From positions 10,092,231-10,156,230 of the forward strand of contig NC_072460.1 of the NCBI RefSeq assembly GCF_027596085.1: 64,000 nucleotides of DNA. Direction: 5' to 3'. This stretch comes from Anoplopoma fimbria. Its lineage: Eukaryota > Chordata > Actinopteri > Perciformes > Anoplopomatidae. Shown here in pieces: positions 10,625-22,385 of this stretch; position 1 is the first letter of the stretch, and each line of letters starts with the position of its first letter. Below the pieces are notes generated by a model, which was not told the origin of the DNA, searched no databases, and worked only from the letters and a program-made list of their open reading frames with translations. The translations under genes were made by a program, and so were the position numbers.

Positions 10625-13600
10625 CTAGTCAGAACCAGGTTGTGATTCCGTCTGCAGACTCTGCACCAGCTGCAGCAGGCCCTGGATACAGTCTGTCAGG
10701 TCATGGTTTGGTATCAGCTGGCTGGCCTGCAGGGCAGTGCTGCCAAATCCCAGTGCCTGGCACACAAACACAAACGGAAACAAACACAGCAGCTGCATCT
10801 GTTAGACTCTCCGGGGAGAGCAAAGCTGACTTATATAATAATATCACAGAAAATTGGATTGCAACCTGGTCGGCTTAAACTTATCCCACTTTACCCCTCC
10901 GACAACCTGATGTGGTAGGTTGTTACATTGTAACAGTTAAGAACCAAGAGAAAATAAGGATATAAAAGCACTGATTTATACTGTTGACAAAACCATGCAT
11001 GCTTAAATGGAAACATGCCATGCACAATGTGGAATTCCTTGAGGTTTGCAGTGGCATCGGTAGAATTCCTGCAATTTGTAAACAGCTTGGAAAATGCATG
11101 TGTATATGTTACTCAAGTGTTTATGTAAGTGTCCCCCAAAGAGCTCTCTCAGTAGTGACTACCCAGGTCCCTGTGCGTTTTTTTACTTGGTAGGTAAATA
11201 AATATAAGGAAAAAGAGACAATTGGACTGAACAGTAGACTTGTGGCTTGGTGGCACAAAGGTTGAGCAAATGTTATAGCTGACAACACTCTCCATATGGA
11301 GAAAGACAAGCAAAAATGTACTATCACTGTGGAGATCAAATATACTCTTCAATAAGGCCCTCAGGATTAGTTAGGTAACAAAGGCACCATCCTTGTTTGG
11401 TTAGGCCTTGTCATGATTCCTACAGCAGCCAGTTTGCCACTCAAAGTGTGGGTAAGTAACTGTGCTTACTTTTCTTTACTGCTGTGTTGACATGTTGACC
11501 TAAGAGAAAGGTCACCATTTTACAGGAGTTTTGGAAATCTGGTGTGGGTGTTGGTGAAATAAAAATAAAAACTCTAATTGTATTTCATCCAGCTGTACCC
11601 CAAAAAAACACAAGATGCATGACTGTGAAACAATCAAACACATAAACTGATAGTAGTCTACTTGTCTGATGTCCTGTCTGTTTCTATGTTACTTGTACTT
11701 TGCCATAAGATCTTATCCAATCGTCAATCTCCACCTGCCCAGGACCCACTTAACTAGAGTTAAATGGGACAATATTTGAAGGTCCCTGCACTTCCCTTTC
11801 CCTCACTAGAGCATTAAGCTTAAATGGTTCAGCTGGGCAGCAACCATTGTTTTGACTGCCCTGCTGACTATGGGTTCTGTAGTCTTTTAATGGTTACCAT
11901 GACGATTTGTAGTCCTTGTTGAATCCACCTGGAGTGAGTCCCCTCTATGACAATACCTCTCATGATATCACATTCTGACATCACATTCTGATGTCATCAA
12001 AACCCAACCGGGTTGCTTTGATTCCGTCTGCAGACTCTGCACCAGCTGCAGCAGGCCCTGGATACAGTCTGTCAGGTCATGGTTTGGTAGGTTGTTACAT
12101 AGTAACAGTTGAGAACCAACAGAAAATAAGGATATAAAAGCACAGATTTATACTGTTGACAAAACCATGCATGCTTAAATGGAAACATGCCATGCACAAT
12201 GTGGAATTCCTTGAGGTTTGCAGTGGCATCGGTAGAATTCCTGCAATTTGTAAACAGCTTGGAAAATGCATGTGTATATGTTACTCAAGTGTTTATGTAA
12301 GTGTTGTGTTACATCCCCCAAAGAGCTCTCTCAGTAGTGAATACCCAGGTCCCTGTGCGTTTGTAGTCTTTTAATGGTTACCATGACGATTTGTAGTCAT
12401 GGTAACCATTAACACCACCTGGAGTGAGTCCCCTCTATGACACTACCTCTCATGACATCACATTCTGACATCATATTCTGACATCACATTCTGACATCAG
12501 TCTTTTACAGACATCCAAAGTCTTTTAATCATGAATGTATTTAAAGGTGCTGGTTAACAACAGGAGCTGGTTCTGTAATAAACTGTGATATTCTGTAATA
12601 AAAACATGTGACCTGCATCACTGACGGCCTCATGATCATTTAAAAATATAACATAATTTACTGGTAATATTTCATTATTAACAGACGGTTGTAAACCACT
12701 TAAACATCTTTTTGAATTTGAATTTGAATCATTGGTTTATGTGTTGAAGACATGAAACTTGAGGACATGAGGTCGTTTTTACATTTACCAGGGAGAGTGC
12801 ACGTTAATCAATAGTTCAGTTTCCATCTCAATCTAAATGTGTCAGATTTAGATAGAGAGCTAATCTTTGTCTGTAGTCCCTGGGCAGGTTATTACAAGTT
12901 CTAAAAAAAATGTGGGGCTTTTATTCGTTCTGACAAACATGTATAGATTAAAAATCCCTGACCAGAGCTGGTAACACTGAAATAACATCTTGTCTGAATG
13001 GGCTCAAGTCAGAATGCAAATGTCCATGCTTGTCTAAAGTTTTCTGTCCCTTAAGTCAAGTTTAGGACCATTCTTCTTACTATTTCTTGTATATAACAAT
13101 CATGATTATAAAAATGAACAAAATGTAAAACACCAAATAGCCTTCATAAATTACCTGAATTTCAAAACTATTAAGAACACTTCAGATAAATACTATGAGC
13201 AAAGTCACCTTTATAGTTCACTTTTTAAATAGCTGCAAACATGAAACCATGGTGAGACAAATAAGTTAGATTTTAGAGGTCAAAGGTCAAACTCAAGGTT
13301 TGAACTTTTTGGCCAAGAGAGCATTTGATTCTTAGGTTTCTGAACACAGAAAACCAAACTTATTATTTAATAACAAAAGTGACAGAAGTCTGGTTGCTAA
13401 ATGTCTCAAAGCAGCGTTCCCCTCAGGTCATTTAGCTTCATTTTCAAAACCAATGAAAAAGCAGTTTGGATTAAAAAGTGTTAGTGAGTGAATTTTGTTG
13501 AGCTGCATATTCAACAGAAACAACACTGACTTGTCTCACCTTCTGTCATTCTCACGTTTACATGTTTAGAATCAAGGTTTTTATTTAGCTGAAATGTGAA

Positions 13601-16600
13601 GTCAGATTGGTTGATGTTTCACTCAAGGTTTTTTTTTTTCCAATGTCCTCTTTATGTGATGACTGTCTATAATTTTTAGAAATTCAGAAATATATTTCAC
13701 CTCAATTCAAGATTTTAGGAATTTATTATCCTCATTGTTCAGTTTGTGGGAGCCATTTTCAGTATGTTAATTATGTGTCTGTATATGAAATAAAATGTGT
13801 TCACCTGATGTAATTCCCCTTTTTACACAATACAATTTAAGACCCCAACAAGGTTTTAAGTCTGTGGCAGTCACCTAGCTGGTGCAGGATGTCCTGTAAA
13901 ATTAGTAGTATGGACAAACAAACCATTGGTGCCTCATTCACTAGAGATCTGCTCATTCATCCCACATCTAAAGAGACGCTGTTTACACACACAAATAGCC
14001 TCCAAGGCATCACAGAGACTGGAGGAAGTCAGAGAATCGAGACAGTCCAATCAACTCCCGCTAATCCCCACCTCATCTTTACGGCTTTACCAATTAGAGC
14101 TAATCCCAACTCGACTACGGCCGTCCAAAGCAGGTGCATAAAGGGTAAGTGGGAAACTGTGTCACTGTGTCAAACTGAACCTTTAAGGCCTAGAGGTGAC
14201 TCACCTTTAGGAAGTCTCCTCCAAAGAACCACAGCATGGCCAGGCAGTGGGCCACCTGTGCAATCTGAGCTGAGTCTTTTCTGGAGTAGTTTTGCTCAAA
14301 CTCCAACATGGTTTTTAGCATATCGTGCACTTCAACTCGCTGGGCTTCGTCTGATTGAAAGTCGTGGATATAAAAAAAGATGCATATGCTCGTTAGCTTT
14401 TTACAGTATACTACCCTGGGAATAAGTACACTGTACATTTGAAGATTGAAACACCTAATTAATCTATTCGTGGTCAACATAACAAATTCTGGTGTGTCTG
14501 CATCTTCTGTATAGTTTGTTTAAGCTTCCACATCCATTATTCCCTGGTAAACATCCCAGAAAGCCTGGTAAATTGTATATACCAGGCTTTATGGCAGCTG
14601 TGGTGTAGTGGAGAGCAAGGTAGTTCTCCAATCAGAGGGTGGTTCGATACCCGGCTTCGGCAGTCGATGTGTCCTTGGGCAAGACACTTAACCCCAAGTT
14701 GCTCCCGAAGGCTTGCCATCGGTGTGGACTGGATTGCATGAATGTTAGTTAGAGTCTGATGGTGGCACCTTGCATGGTAGCCTGTCATCAGTGTGTGAAT
14801 GGGTGAATGATATGTAATGTACTACTGATTGTAAGTCGCTTTGGATAAAAGCATCTGCTAAATGACTGTAATGTAATGTATTGAAGCTAATAGGCTTAGA
14901 ATCATATGTAGGGCAGCAGCTGCGATGTAGGGTAGTGGTGCGGATGCTGCACAGCCAGGGATGTGTCAGCACTGGTCTCTAGTCAGCCCTAACCATGCTA
15001 GTGTAAATATGGGGTTTAGTTTTCTGATCGCACAGCAAGACAGCTCAGATAAATATAGGCACTATTGACCTTGTGTTTTAAGTGATGCGCCAATGGAGAT
15101 CCCTGCTGTTTAGCGAGTGGAGCAAATGAAGGATTGGTGATGTAACTTTCTGATTCCTTCCATTTTAATATTGCAGTGGAAATGGATGGATAGCCAAATC
15201 CTGAATGTATGCATTTTTTTTGTGGTTCTATATTACATTTACAGTGTGCATATTTGATGATAATACGCACCATAAGAAGGCTCCAACACCTTGTCAGGAT
15301 TTTGGGCGTGGGTCTCGAGGAGTTTGGTGAAATGGCAGTGCCAAATTTGTGCCACCTATAATATGAGCAATATCAAATAAACCATGCAACATGTAAACAA
15401 AAACCTATTTGGTGAAATTGCCTCATGCCTCATCACATCTGTTTTATTTTACCTTAGAGTACAAGGAACGAGCAACGGGCAGCTCCCCCTTTTTGGCAAA
15501 CACACCAGCAATGAGAAAGTAGCCGCCACAGGTGTCTGTGCTATCCAGACCATACTCCTCACTGGCATAGTAAATCTGAAAACACATCAGAGAAATAAGC
15601 TTCTTTACGAGGCATATTCATATGTATTGAAGATTTTCATTGTTTGAGGGTGTACATGATACAAAAGGAACAAAAGAGTTTACATCCTGTGAGATCAACA
15701 ATGTACACCATTATGCTGCTCTGATCTCACTCAGATTTAAAAATATATACAAGATGTTAGAAAAGTTCATATGGTGAACAAAGTGCAAACAATTGTTCAG
15801 AGTTGTGTATACCGAAAAATACCAAAAAAGTAATGGAACAGTTGAAAATACTTAATGTGTTAAGCCATTTTTGGTGAGGGAGTTACTTATGACACAGACA
15901 TCATTTGCAAAGTTAAACAGAGCTGCTTCCAGGTTTCCAGTCACTATGTGGAGGCGGCCCAGGCTCCTGTGCAGCTGGTGGTGAACTGGTGAGTGTTCTG
16001 GGCTCTTCAACATCACCCACTCGGCTTGGGACAGGAGCTCTATTACCTGGGCTAGATTACCCAAACCTGGAAGGTACAAACACACACATTAAACATCATG
16101 AAGGGGAAGGAGATAGGAGACAATTTGAGCTGAGAAACCGTTGTGTGCTTTTTCCTCACCCATGTGAGCCTCAGCCAGTAGCAGGTAGGGAGGGACCAGT
16201 TGGACGGTACTGGGGCCATGGATGTCTATGGAGAGGCGCAGGCAGGACTGGGCGGCATGCAGAGCCTCCTGGTGTTTCCCCTCAGACAGCTTGCACTGAG
16301 CCACCGACCTGCAAATCTCAATCAGCTCCACCTAAGTACGGAACCAAAACCAAAGTACTCGTCAGGCTGCTTTTACCCTTTATTAATTCACAGTGGTAAA
16401 CCCCTCGTTTTTACTGACAGCAATCACTGGAATGTTCCATATAAGCATTAATATCACCATTGAAACATCCAAATACTAATCACTGAAATTGGAACCCGCT
16501 CTGGAAACAGTGACAACTAAACTAGGAAGCAAAAAGAAACCTTTATATGTCAGCTGTTCTCTACTGTATTTATTCAATGGAAAAGCAAAAACATGTTTTT

Positions 16601-19600
16601 AAGTAGTTCCCTGCACTTATGTCCATCACAGCACATGACAAACTCCTGCTCAAATAAAAGACTTTAAGGGGTAGAACTGAGACTAAAAAAGTGTCAAGCA
16701 GAGTAAGGAATGTCTCTTCCGTCTCCACATCAACTAAAACAGCAGCCTTGTTATCAGTCTCCCCTTATCTATTCTGTGTTTCATGACATTTTCACTCAGC
16801 TTATAAAGTGATACCAAAGATCCAAGGTGCCTGTGTTTTACGATTACTGTTTCCTGAGAGATAACACAGTCTACGTCAGAATTTGTGAGAATCTATGCTG
16901 TTTTTTTTGTTGATAGACAGTTAATTCCACCATTTCATGAATGCTACAGGTTTGGAATTGGCAGCTTAAGTCTTATGAAATTATGACAGCTTAAACTAAA
17001 AACGTGAAAGTGAAACCCTAGGCCATTTTAAAAGATATGATAGATCATAGATAGACCTTTGAGGAAAAACACAAAAAATGGCCTTGCGATAGTTTTCAGA
17101 CTCCATGTTATTCTTTGCGTTTTCCTTAAAAGTGAGAGATAAACTAAACTAGATTCATACTCAAAACAAGATGTCTGTGTGTGCATGTGGTCCTAATGCA
17201 TCACATGGATCCTCACCTTTTTAAGCTTTGTTTCAATGCGGCCGGCCTGCTGGAGACTAGCGACTGTCGGGGTGCGAATGGGAACAAGCAGCTGACAGAT
17301 TCTCTCGTGGATTCCCACCCAGTCAGCCTGCTGGTGCTCTGCATCACTGAGGAATACAAACATTTTTTTTAAAAGGACTGCAATTTCAGGGCATGTTTAT
17401 ATACCCAAACTGACTCCCTCTCTCTAGTCAAATCAAAATGATTTATATATCCCAATGTCGTAGATCGCAAATTTGCCTCGAGGGGCTCATTGCCTCAATT
17501 TTGTCACAGTTCTGCTCTCACACTCCACAGCCACTCCCACCTCACCAGCCGGTCACAGCTCTGCCCCTTCTCTCCTGCCACTCTCTCTCACTCACTTATC
17601 AGTTCATTCAGCGCACCTGTCTGCCACACCTACCTCATCAGTTCAATCACTCACACCTGCTGCACCTACTCACCTCAGTATATAAACCCCAGTCACTCAC
17701 TCACCCGTTGCCAGATCGCTCTCCACATTATGCCAGACTTTCCAGCGTTTACCCTCCGACTGATTTCCCGTTGCCGACCCTGCCTGTTTGGACTTCTCCG
17801 CCTTGCCTCTGCCCCGGTAAATGACTCAGCCTTCCGTCCCCGACCACGAGATTCCTGCCTTGCCTCTGCCCCGGTAAACCGCCATAGCCTCTGGTTCCGC
17901 ATCCGCACCGCCAGAAGACTTAACTCTCGACAGGCCAGGTGGTCTCTATTCTTCACACGGTTTCACTTCACTCTCTCCTATCGCCCCGGATCCCGCAATG
18001 TTAAGCCTGATGCCCTTTCCCATCAGTTCCAGGGGGAGGAAGAACCTACCTCTGGCTCCTCCTCCATCCTTCCCGACTCCTGCCAAGTCGCTGTCCTCAC
18101 CTGGGAGATCGAGGAATCGGTGAGGGTAAAGCCGGTCCAAGCTCCCGTCCTCCGAACCGCCTGTTCGTCCCGCAGGCCCTTTGGTCTGACGTCCTCCAGT
18201 GGGCCCACTCCTCGAAACTTTCCTGCTACCCGGGCATCCAAAGGACTCAGGACGTTTTTCGGCAGCGCCTCACTCAATGAGGACACCAGACAATTCATCA
18301 ACGCCTGCCCAATCTGCAATCAACACAAGCCTTCTCACCAGGCTCCGGCAGGTCTCCTGCACCCTCTCCCAGTGCCTCATCGTCCTCTCACATCTCCCTG
18401 GACTTTGTCACTGGTCTGCCGCCATCTGAGGGCAACACCGCCATCCTGACAGTGGTCGACAGATTCAGCCAGGACCAAAACGCCTGCCGGGAACACCCAG
18501 CAGGCTCCCAGTTTGGACAGTGAGGGTTCTTCCTCCGGTTCCGAGGAACCCTAGCTCCAGACCCCCTCCACCCACCTGTCTGTGGATTCGGACTCTGCAG
18601 CCTCGGAGGAGCTACCTGGAATAAAGCTTCTTCCTACTACTCCTTGTGTCAATCGTACTGCTTCTGGGTCCTTACCACACCCGTTACAAGTTTGCCTCTT
18701 TCAATTCAGCCACCATGGATCCATAGTCATCAAATCATGGCACAATGTGAGTGATGTTTGCTCAGTAATAGAGCTGTTGGAGAATAACCTGTTCTTCATG
18801 CTATGATCTGAACAACTACTTGTACTTAGTGAAATGTTTCTATACAGTTTATATCAGTTGGTTTGATTTGAAGTGCGAACACTTCCAAAGCAGAGCCTCT
18901 ATCCCATTTAGAAAATATCATCTGAGTGCACAGAGGGCATGCTAAATTGTATGCCATTACATAACTGGTCTGTAATTTTGGTCATCTGGCTCTCTTCTCC
19001 TGCACACTTCTGTGGAAACTGTCTTGGTTTTCCTTGCATTTTTTTCTACGAAAGAGCAAGTGTGTTCACGCCAATGTATTTGTAGTTCTGGCCTTGAGAC
19101 AGAGGCAGCGAGCAGACAGTGATCTGGCCACGTCACATCAACAGTTGCACTGACATAGCTTGTGTGCGTGAGTGCACGGACGCACACAAATAAAGGGGTC
19201 TTCTCAGGTCGCGGGGCCACTATGCTTTCTTGTCTCTACTGAGCTTTCTTTGCATATTATTATCTCTCTCTTTGTCTGCATAATTATAAACAGTCAGACC
19301 AAACATCAGTCTAGATACTAGTAAACCAGCAGCCTGATAATATGATATGGCTCATTAGGTCTCCACTCCTAACAATGTGATAGCTTTACAGTCTTATTTT
19401 GAGCCAAAGTAACCTGGTCCAAAAAAATTAAAAAATAAACATTATGTTGCTCTTACAAAGAATAATAGCTAAGTCTCTTTAATAGCAACATAGGTGTAGC
19501 TGCATGAAATATAATTTAGGCTATAAGGTTTGATCTAACTCAAGAAATGTGCTAGACTTGTAGTTCGTTTCAAAGGCTGAGAAGGAAGCAGGCACAATAA

Positions 19601-20324
19601 GTGTCTGTAAGCTCTTCTCAGCAGACTGGGTTTACTGGCTCATCCCTTCACATAAATCCCTACTGGGAGGGACGCCACCACGTGCTCCTCCTCACTCCCC
19701 TTACTGTGCCAATGAGGATTTCACCGGGCACCATCTTATGATCTGTAATTGGATCTGAAGATAGGTCCACCTATGCCAAATGGTATTGTTGACTTACATT
19801 TAAAATAAAAGATGATGTGGACTAATTCAAAAGGATCGAACAGTCGAAAGCAAGAGCTTCCAGTCACATGAACAGTAAAAAAACAACAACGTTTTTTAAT
19901 TATATTTCCAGCTGTTCCTCTCCCTCCCGACGACACAGTCACGTGAACGTTTTTCATGCCGACGTGTTACGTGCATGCGCCTCCGTGGTTTGTGCTGGGA
20001 CACAATGTGTCGAACACTGCCACCTAACGGCCAAGCTCACACAAAGAAAAGAATACAAGACCAATTTTTTTTTTCTTGTGGCATTTTGAAAGTATGCTCT
20101 CACAAATGAATGTCCTGACAGCCATAAACTTACTAAAAAAAAAACTAAAAAAAAAACCGCGAGCTAGGATAAACTCGAGCTTACCAGTAAAAGGTGACCA
20201 GACAGTCGGTGCATTGCAGGCGCGCTGGTTCTTGACAGAGTTCACACACCTTCTCCGTTCCTTTGGGTAAGGCGAGGTGAACCACCTCTGATGTGCCCCC
20301 CGAAACACGAGGCTCAGCTCGCAT
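10625..20324 (-). CDS. zmynd12: Zinc finger MYND domain-containing protein 12
   Basis: Exons in transcript order: 20324-20185, 17346-17217, 16331-16160, 16066-15900, 15575-15453, 15355-15271, 14350-14205 and 10756-10625 (stop TAG 10627-10625). All junctions are GT-AG and in phase, giving 364 aa; the human protein is about 365 aa. The N-terminal MYND finger shows C27/C30, C38/C41, C47/H51 and H60/C64 ([16 protein letters not shown], then [14 protein letters not shown]). The rest is TPR-like helical repeats, such as [50 protein letters not shown] and [16 protein letters not shown], closely paralleling human ZMYND12. The family is known from motile cilia and sperm flagella, where it works with TTC29 and dynein-associated proteins. 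Exon 7 to exon 8 joins FLK to ALGFGSTAL, which aligns without a gap to the human protein. Intron 1 hosts a gypsy remnant and intron 7 a tandem duplication containing a fragment of exon 8. Confidence 0.93.
10645..12022. repeat. tandem duplication, copy A
   Basis: This segment, starting inside zmynd12 exon 8, is repeated just downstream at about 12023-12500. Matching blocks are 10645-10713, 10918-11180 and about 11879-11990. Copy A contains two stretches absent from copy B: 10714-10917 (204 bp) and about 11181-11878 (roughly 698 bp). Identity in the shared blocks is high, so the event is recent. Copy A carries the functional last exon. Confidence 0.85.
12371..12412. repeat. perfect inverted repeat, 17-bp arms, 8-nt loop
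   Basis: Arms at 12371-12387 and 12396-12412 are exact reverse complements. In copy A (from about 11886) only the left arm and loop are present and the right arm is replaced by unrelated sequence, so the palindrome arose in copy B after duplication. Confidence 0.9.
12454..12500. repeat. short tandem repeat with ACATCACATTCTG unit
   Basis: A 15-base unit (ACATCACATTCTGAC and variants) is repeated about three times. Copy A of the duplication has fewer units at about 11965-11995, so the array has grown or shrunk since duplication. Confidence 0.75.
14592..14880 (+). mobile_element. tRNA-derived SINE with LINE-type 3' tail
   Basis: The head has a pol III B-box-like GGTTCGATACC. The middle has the conserved SINE stretch CTTGGGCAAGACACTTAACC. 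The tail contains TCGCTTTGGATAAAAGC followed by short ATGTA repeats, a 3' end shared with fish L2-type LINEs. It fits a V-SINE-like fish family and lies in zmynd12 intron 6. It is not a functional tRNA gene. Confidence 0.8.
17440..17500 (+). repeat. fragment of common teleost dispersed repeat
   Basis: Shares the block with ATTTGCCTCGAGGGGC with the head of the repeat at 25361-25900. It is cut off where the gypsy remnant begins, which suggests the retrotransposon inserted into or beside it. Confidence 0.6.
17502..18688 (+). mobile_element. Ty3/gypsy-type LTR retrotransposon remnant, internally deleted
   Basis: Starts TGTCACAG and ends GTTACA, consistent with TG...CA LTR termini. The left part has a TATATAAACCCCAGT promoter-like block. 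The centre encodes a pol fragment spanning the end of RNase H ([17 protein letters not shown]) and the integrase zinc-binding region ([20 protein letters not shown]). The frame is broken between and after these parts. An AATAAAGC near 18620 looks like the LTR polyadenylation signal. Gag, protease and most of reverse transcriptase are missing. It lies in zmynd12 intron 1. The ORF 17490-18449 is a chance fusion of LTR and pol frames, not a host gene. Confidence 0.82.
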
Positions 20325-20392
20325 TATCACAAGAAAGATAGATTCTTAACTGATGAAGCTAATGCCAGTTGTTGACAAACTAAAAGTTTACG

Positions 20393-20406
20393 GTCGCTAT
20401 GGCAAC
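20393..20406. promoter_or_regulatory. X-box-like RFX site upstream of zmynd12
   Basis: GTCGCT-AT-GGCAAC fits the RFX X-box (GTNRCC, 0-3 N, RGYAAC) with one mismatch. It lies about 70 bp upstream of the zmynd12 start codon. RFX factors drive many ciliary genes, so the place suits a ciliary gene. Binding is inferred. Confidence 0.5.
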
Positions 20407-21081
20407 TATTCTGCTGCTGTTACTAAAGGCTTAAAAACACGAATCAGCAATGTAGCCTACACACACACGCGCGCACACAAAAAGCAATATAGTCCATATA
20501 ATGTTGGATACATGATTTACAACTTGGTTTGGTATCAAATGTGCATTTATTTAATGTATTATCAAGATGAAAACAAATGCATATAACAACAATCGACATG
20601 CACACATTCTGTTTCTTTGTGGGATATTTATTTAAAGCAGCTACTGAATATATTCTAATATCAGCTTTAGGTACAAAAATATACACATTTTCAGCTTGTT
20701 CTATAGGCTAGGGGAAATTAAAAGTAATTGAAATGTCTAATAAGACCTACAACACCAATATATATTACATAACTTTGGTATTACTTTCCCTGGCCAACAG
20801 CGGACAACAAAACCTCTTATAGTATACATGTCTTAAAAAAAGAAGGGGAGCATTATATATTGGATTGATATTAAGGATTCAATGTTTGCTAAAAAGAAAA
20901 CCAATATACATGTAGGCCATACAATCATTACCAAATTAACCATAGCTTGAGCAATAATCATGACATAGGGATTCATGACTACTGCAAAAATAGCATTTCT
21001 GATTAACAAGTCGTCAATTTATTTATATGGGCCATAAAAAAACAAAACAAAACAGAAAAATTGTTGTTTTCCCTTCTCTGG

Positions 21082-22385
21082 TCACTCTTTCTTGCGCAAG
21101 TGGATGTATATGACCCCGCTACACAGCAACGAGGGGACACACACCCAGGCCAGGATGAAGCAGTAGCCAAAGTGTCCTGATGTCAGTTCTCTGGAATCCT
21201 GAAGGATTTCCTTGTTATGTAACGTGTAAATGAGAGCTGCAGAAAACGCGGTCAGCCCTAGAGAAAAAATAAGACAAGGTGAAGTTCTTATTATAGGAGC
21301 AGGATGTGTTGAAAAGTTTGAAATGTTTTAACCTACTTCATTTCGTATATACCTATTGATTCATATCATATATAATAAAGTGAAAGCAACAACCACCCCC
21401 TGCCCACCTTTACATGTTGGGCAACACAACATGAAAACATCACAACATACTAACTCTAACTTCAGACTGTGTCACATAAATGTTAATATCTGCAAGCAAC
21501 GCAAAATCTGTAAAGGTGTTTGGGTCACTCATTCAATATAGACTTAGAAAATAGAGGCATATTTAATTGCAGGTTTGCCATAACAGGTTTGCCTCAGATG
21601 TCTACGTGATCCACCATATTATACAGGTTTGTATCAATTTGACCATCACTAAGAGTAAACTAAAGGTACAGCCACTGTATTCAAGGATTAAACCATTATT
21701 TAAATGAACCTAAACCTAAAATTTAGAGGGCCAAAATTAAACTGATTTGCTGACCATGGTCTTTAGATTTGTCAAAGCAAACATTAGCCTTTTCAAATGG
21801 TATCATCATACTGAGACATGTTGGCGGCACATTGTTTCACTCCACTGTTACCTGCAAAGACTTGACACAGCCCAGTGAAGTAGAAGAGTCCACCCTTAGA
21901 CATAGTGAACAGCTGACCCAGGAACACCAAGAAGGAGACAGAGGAGAAGACCAGTGAGAGAACCATCAGGACCTGCACCGCCTGAAGCCACTCTGAGAAA
22001 AGGAAAACATTCAGACATCTAAAAAACAGTCTTAGTTCTCAGATTTTACCTTTGGGATGGAAATGTTCATGTGTAGAGGTAAACAAAAATATGTTTTTGC
22101 TTACCAGTTTCTTTGGAGGATGCACACAACCAGGTTCCTGTGAAGTTGTCAAACCTACAGTTGTACCATAGGTCGGAGTTCTCCATGCCATCCCACACCC
22201 ACCAGGACTTTAAAGAGAGATTACACATGATACATACAGCTGGATTATGCAACATAAAATTGGATATGTTGGGCATGACTGTTCGCAGTCCTTAATATGA
22301 CTTATACCTTCTCCATAGTTGCAATGAACAGAATTGCCAGTGTGATAAGATGCAGCAGGGTCACAAACATAAGCAGGTACGCCAT
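21082..22385 (-). CDS. emp3: Epithelial membrane protein 3-like (PMP22/EMP/claudin family)
   Basis: Coding exons in transcript order: 22385-22308, 22207-22105, 21992-21852 and 21257-21082 (TGA 21084-21082), all GT-AG and in phase, giving 165 aa (human EMP3 about 163). Four hydrophobic segments fall near residues 2-22, 62-89, 96-119 and 140-159. The first loop has the family W...LW-C-C pattern (MEKSWWVWDG, LWYNC, TWLC) and a glycosylation sequon NFT at N47. WLQAVQVLMVLSL, GGLFYFTGLCQ and the end GVIYIHLRKKE favour EMP3 over EMP1, EMP2 and PMP22. The product would be a plasma-membrane tetraspan linked to growth, blebbing and cell contacts. It occupies the interval that holds PPCS in human, between zmynd12 and ccdc30. 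The paralogue letter in fish is not decided. Confidence 0.85.

Larger units (their letters stand above)
12023..12500. repeat. tandem duplication, copy B, with zmynd12 exon-8 fragment
   Basis: Contains about 65 bases of zmynd12 exon 8 (near 12023-12088) lacking both the splice acceptor and the stop codon, so it is a dead exon fragment inside intron 7. It then follows copy A through the ATAAGGATATAAAAGCAC block, with two deletions, a short insertion near 12304-12312 and a rearranged hairpin at 12371-12412. Confidence 0.85.

Noticed and set aside
10984..11193. ORF of 69 aa repeated almost exactly at 12156-12374 as if a conserved small protein
   Set aside because: The similarity comes from the tandem duplication, which conserves non-coding flanks equally well. 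There is no domain and no coding constraint to see.
14592..14670. tRNA gene
   Set aside because: Only a B-box-like head remains and it runs into SINE body and LINE tail; no cloverleaf can be supported.
17490..18449. 319-aa ORF as a host gene
   Set aside because: It joins LTR-like sequence to a gypsy pol fragment and switches frame relative to pol; it is transposon debris.
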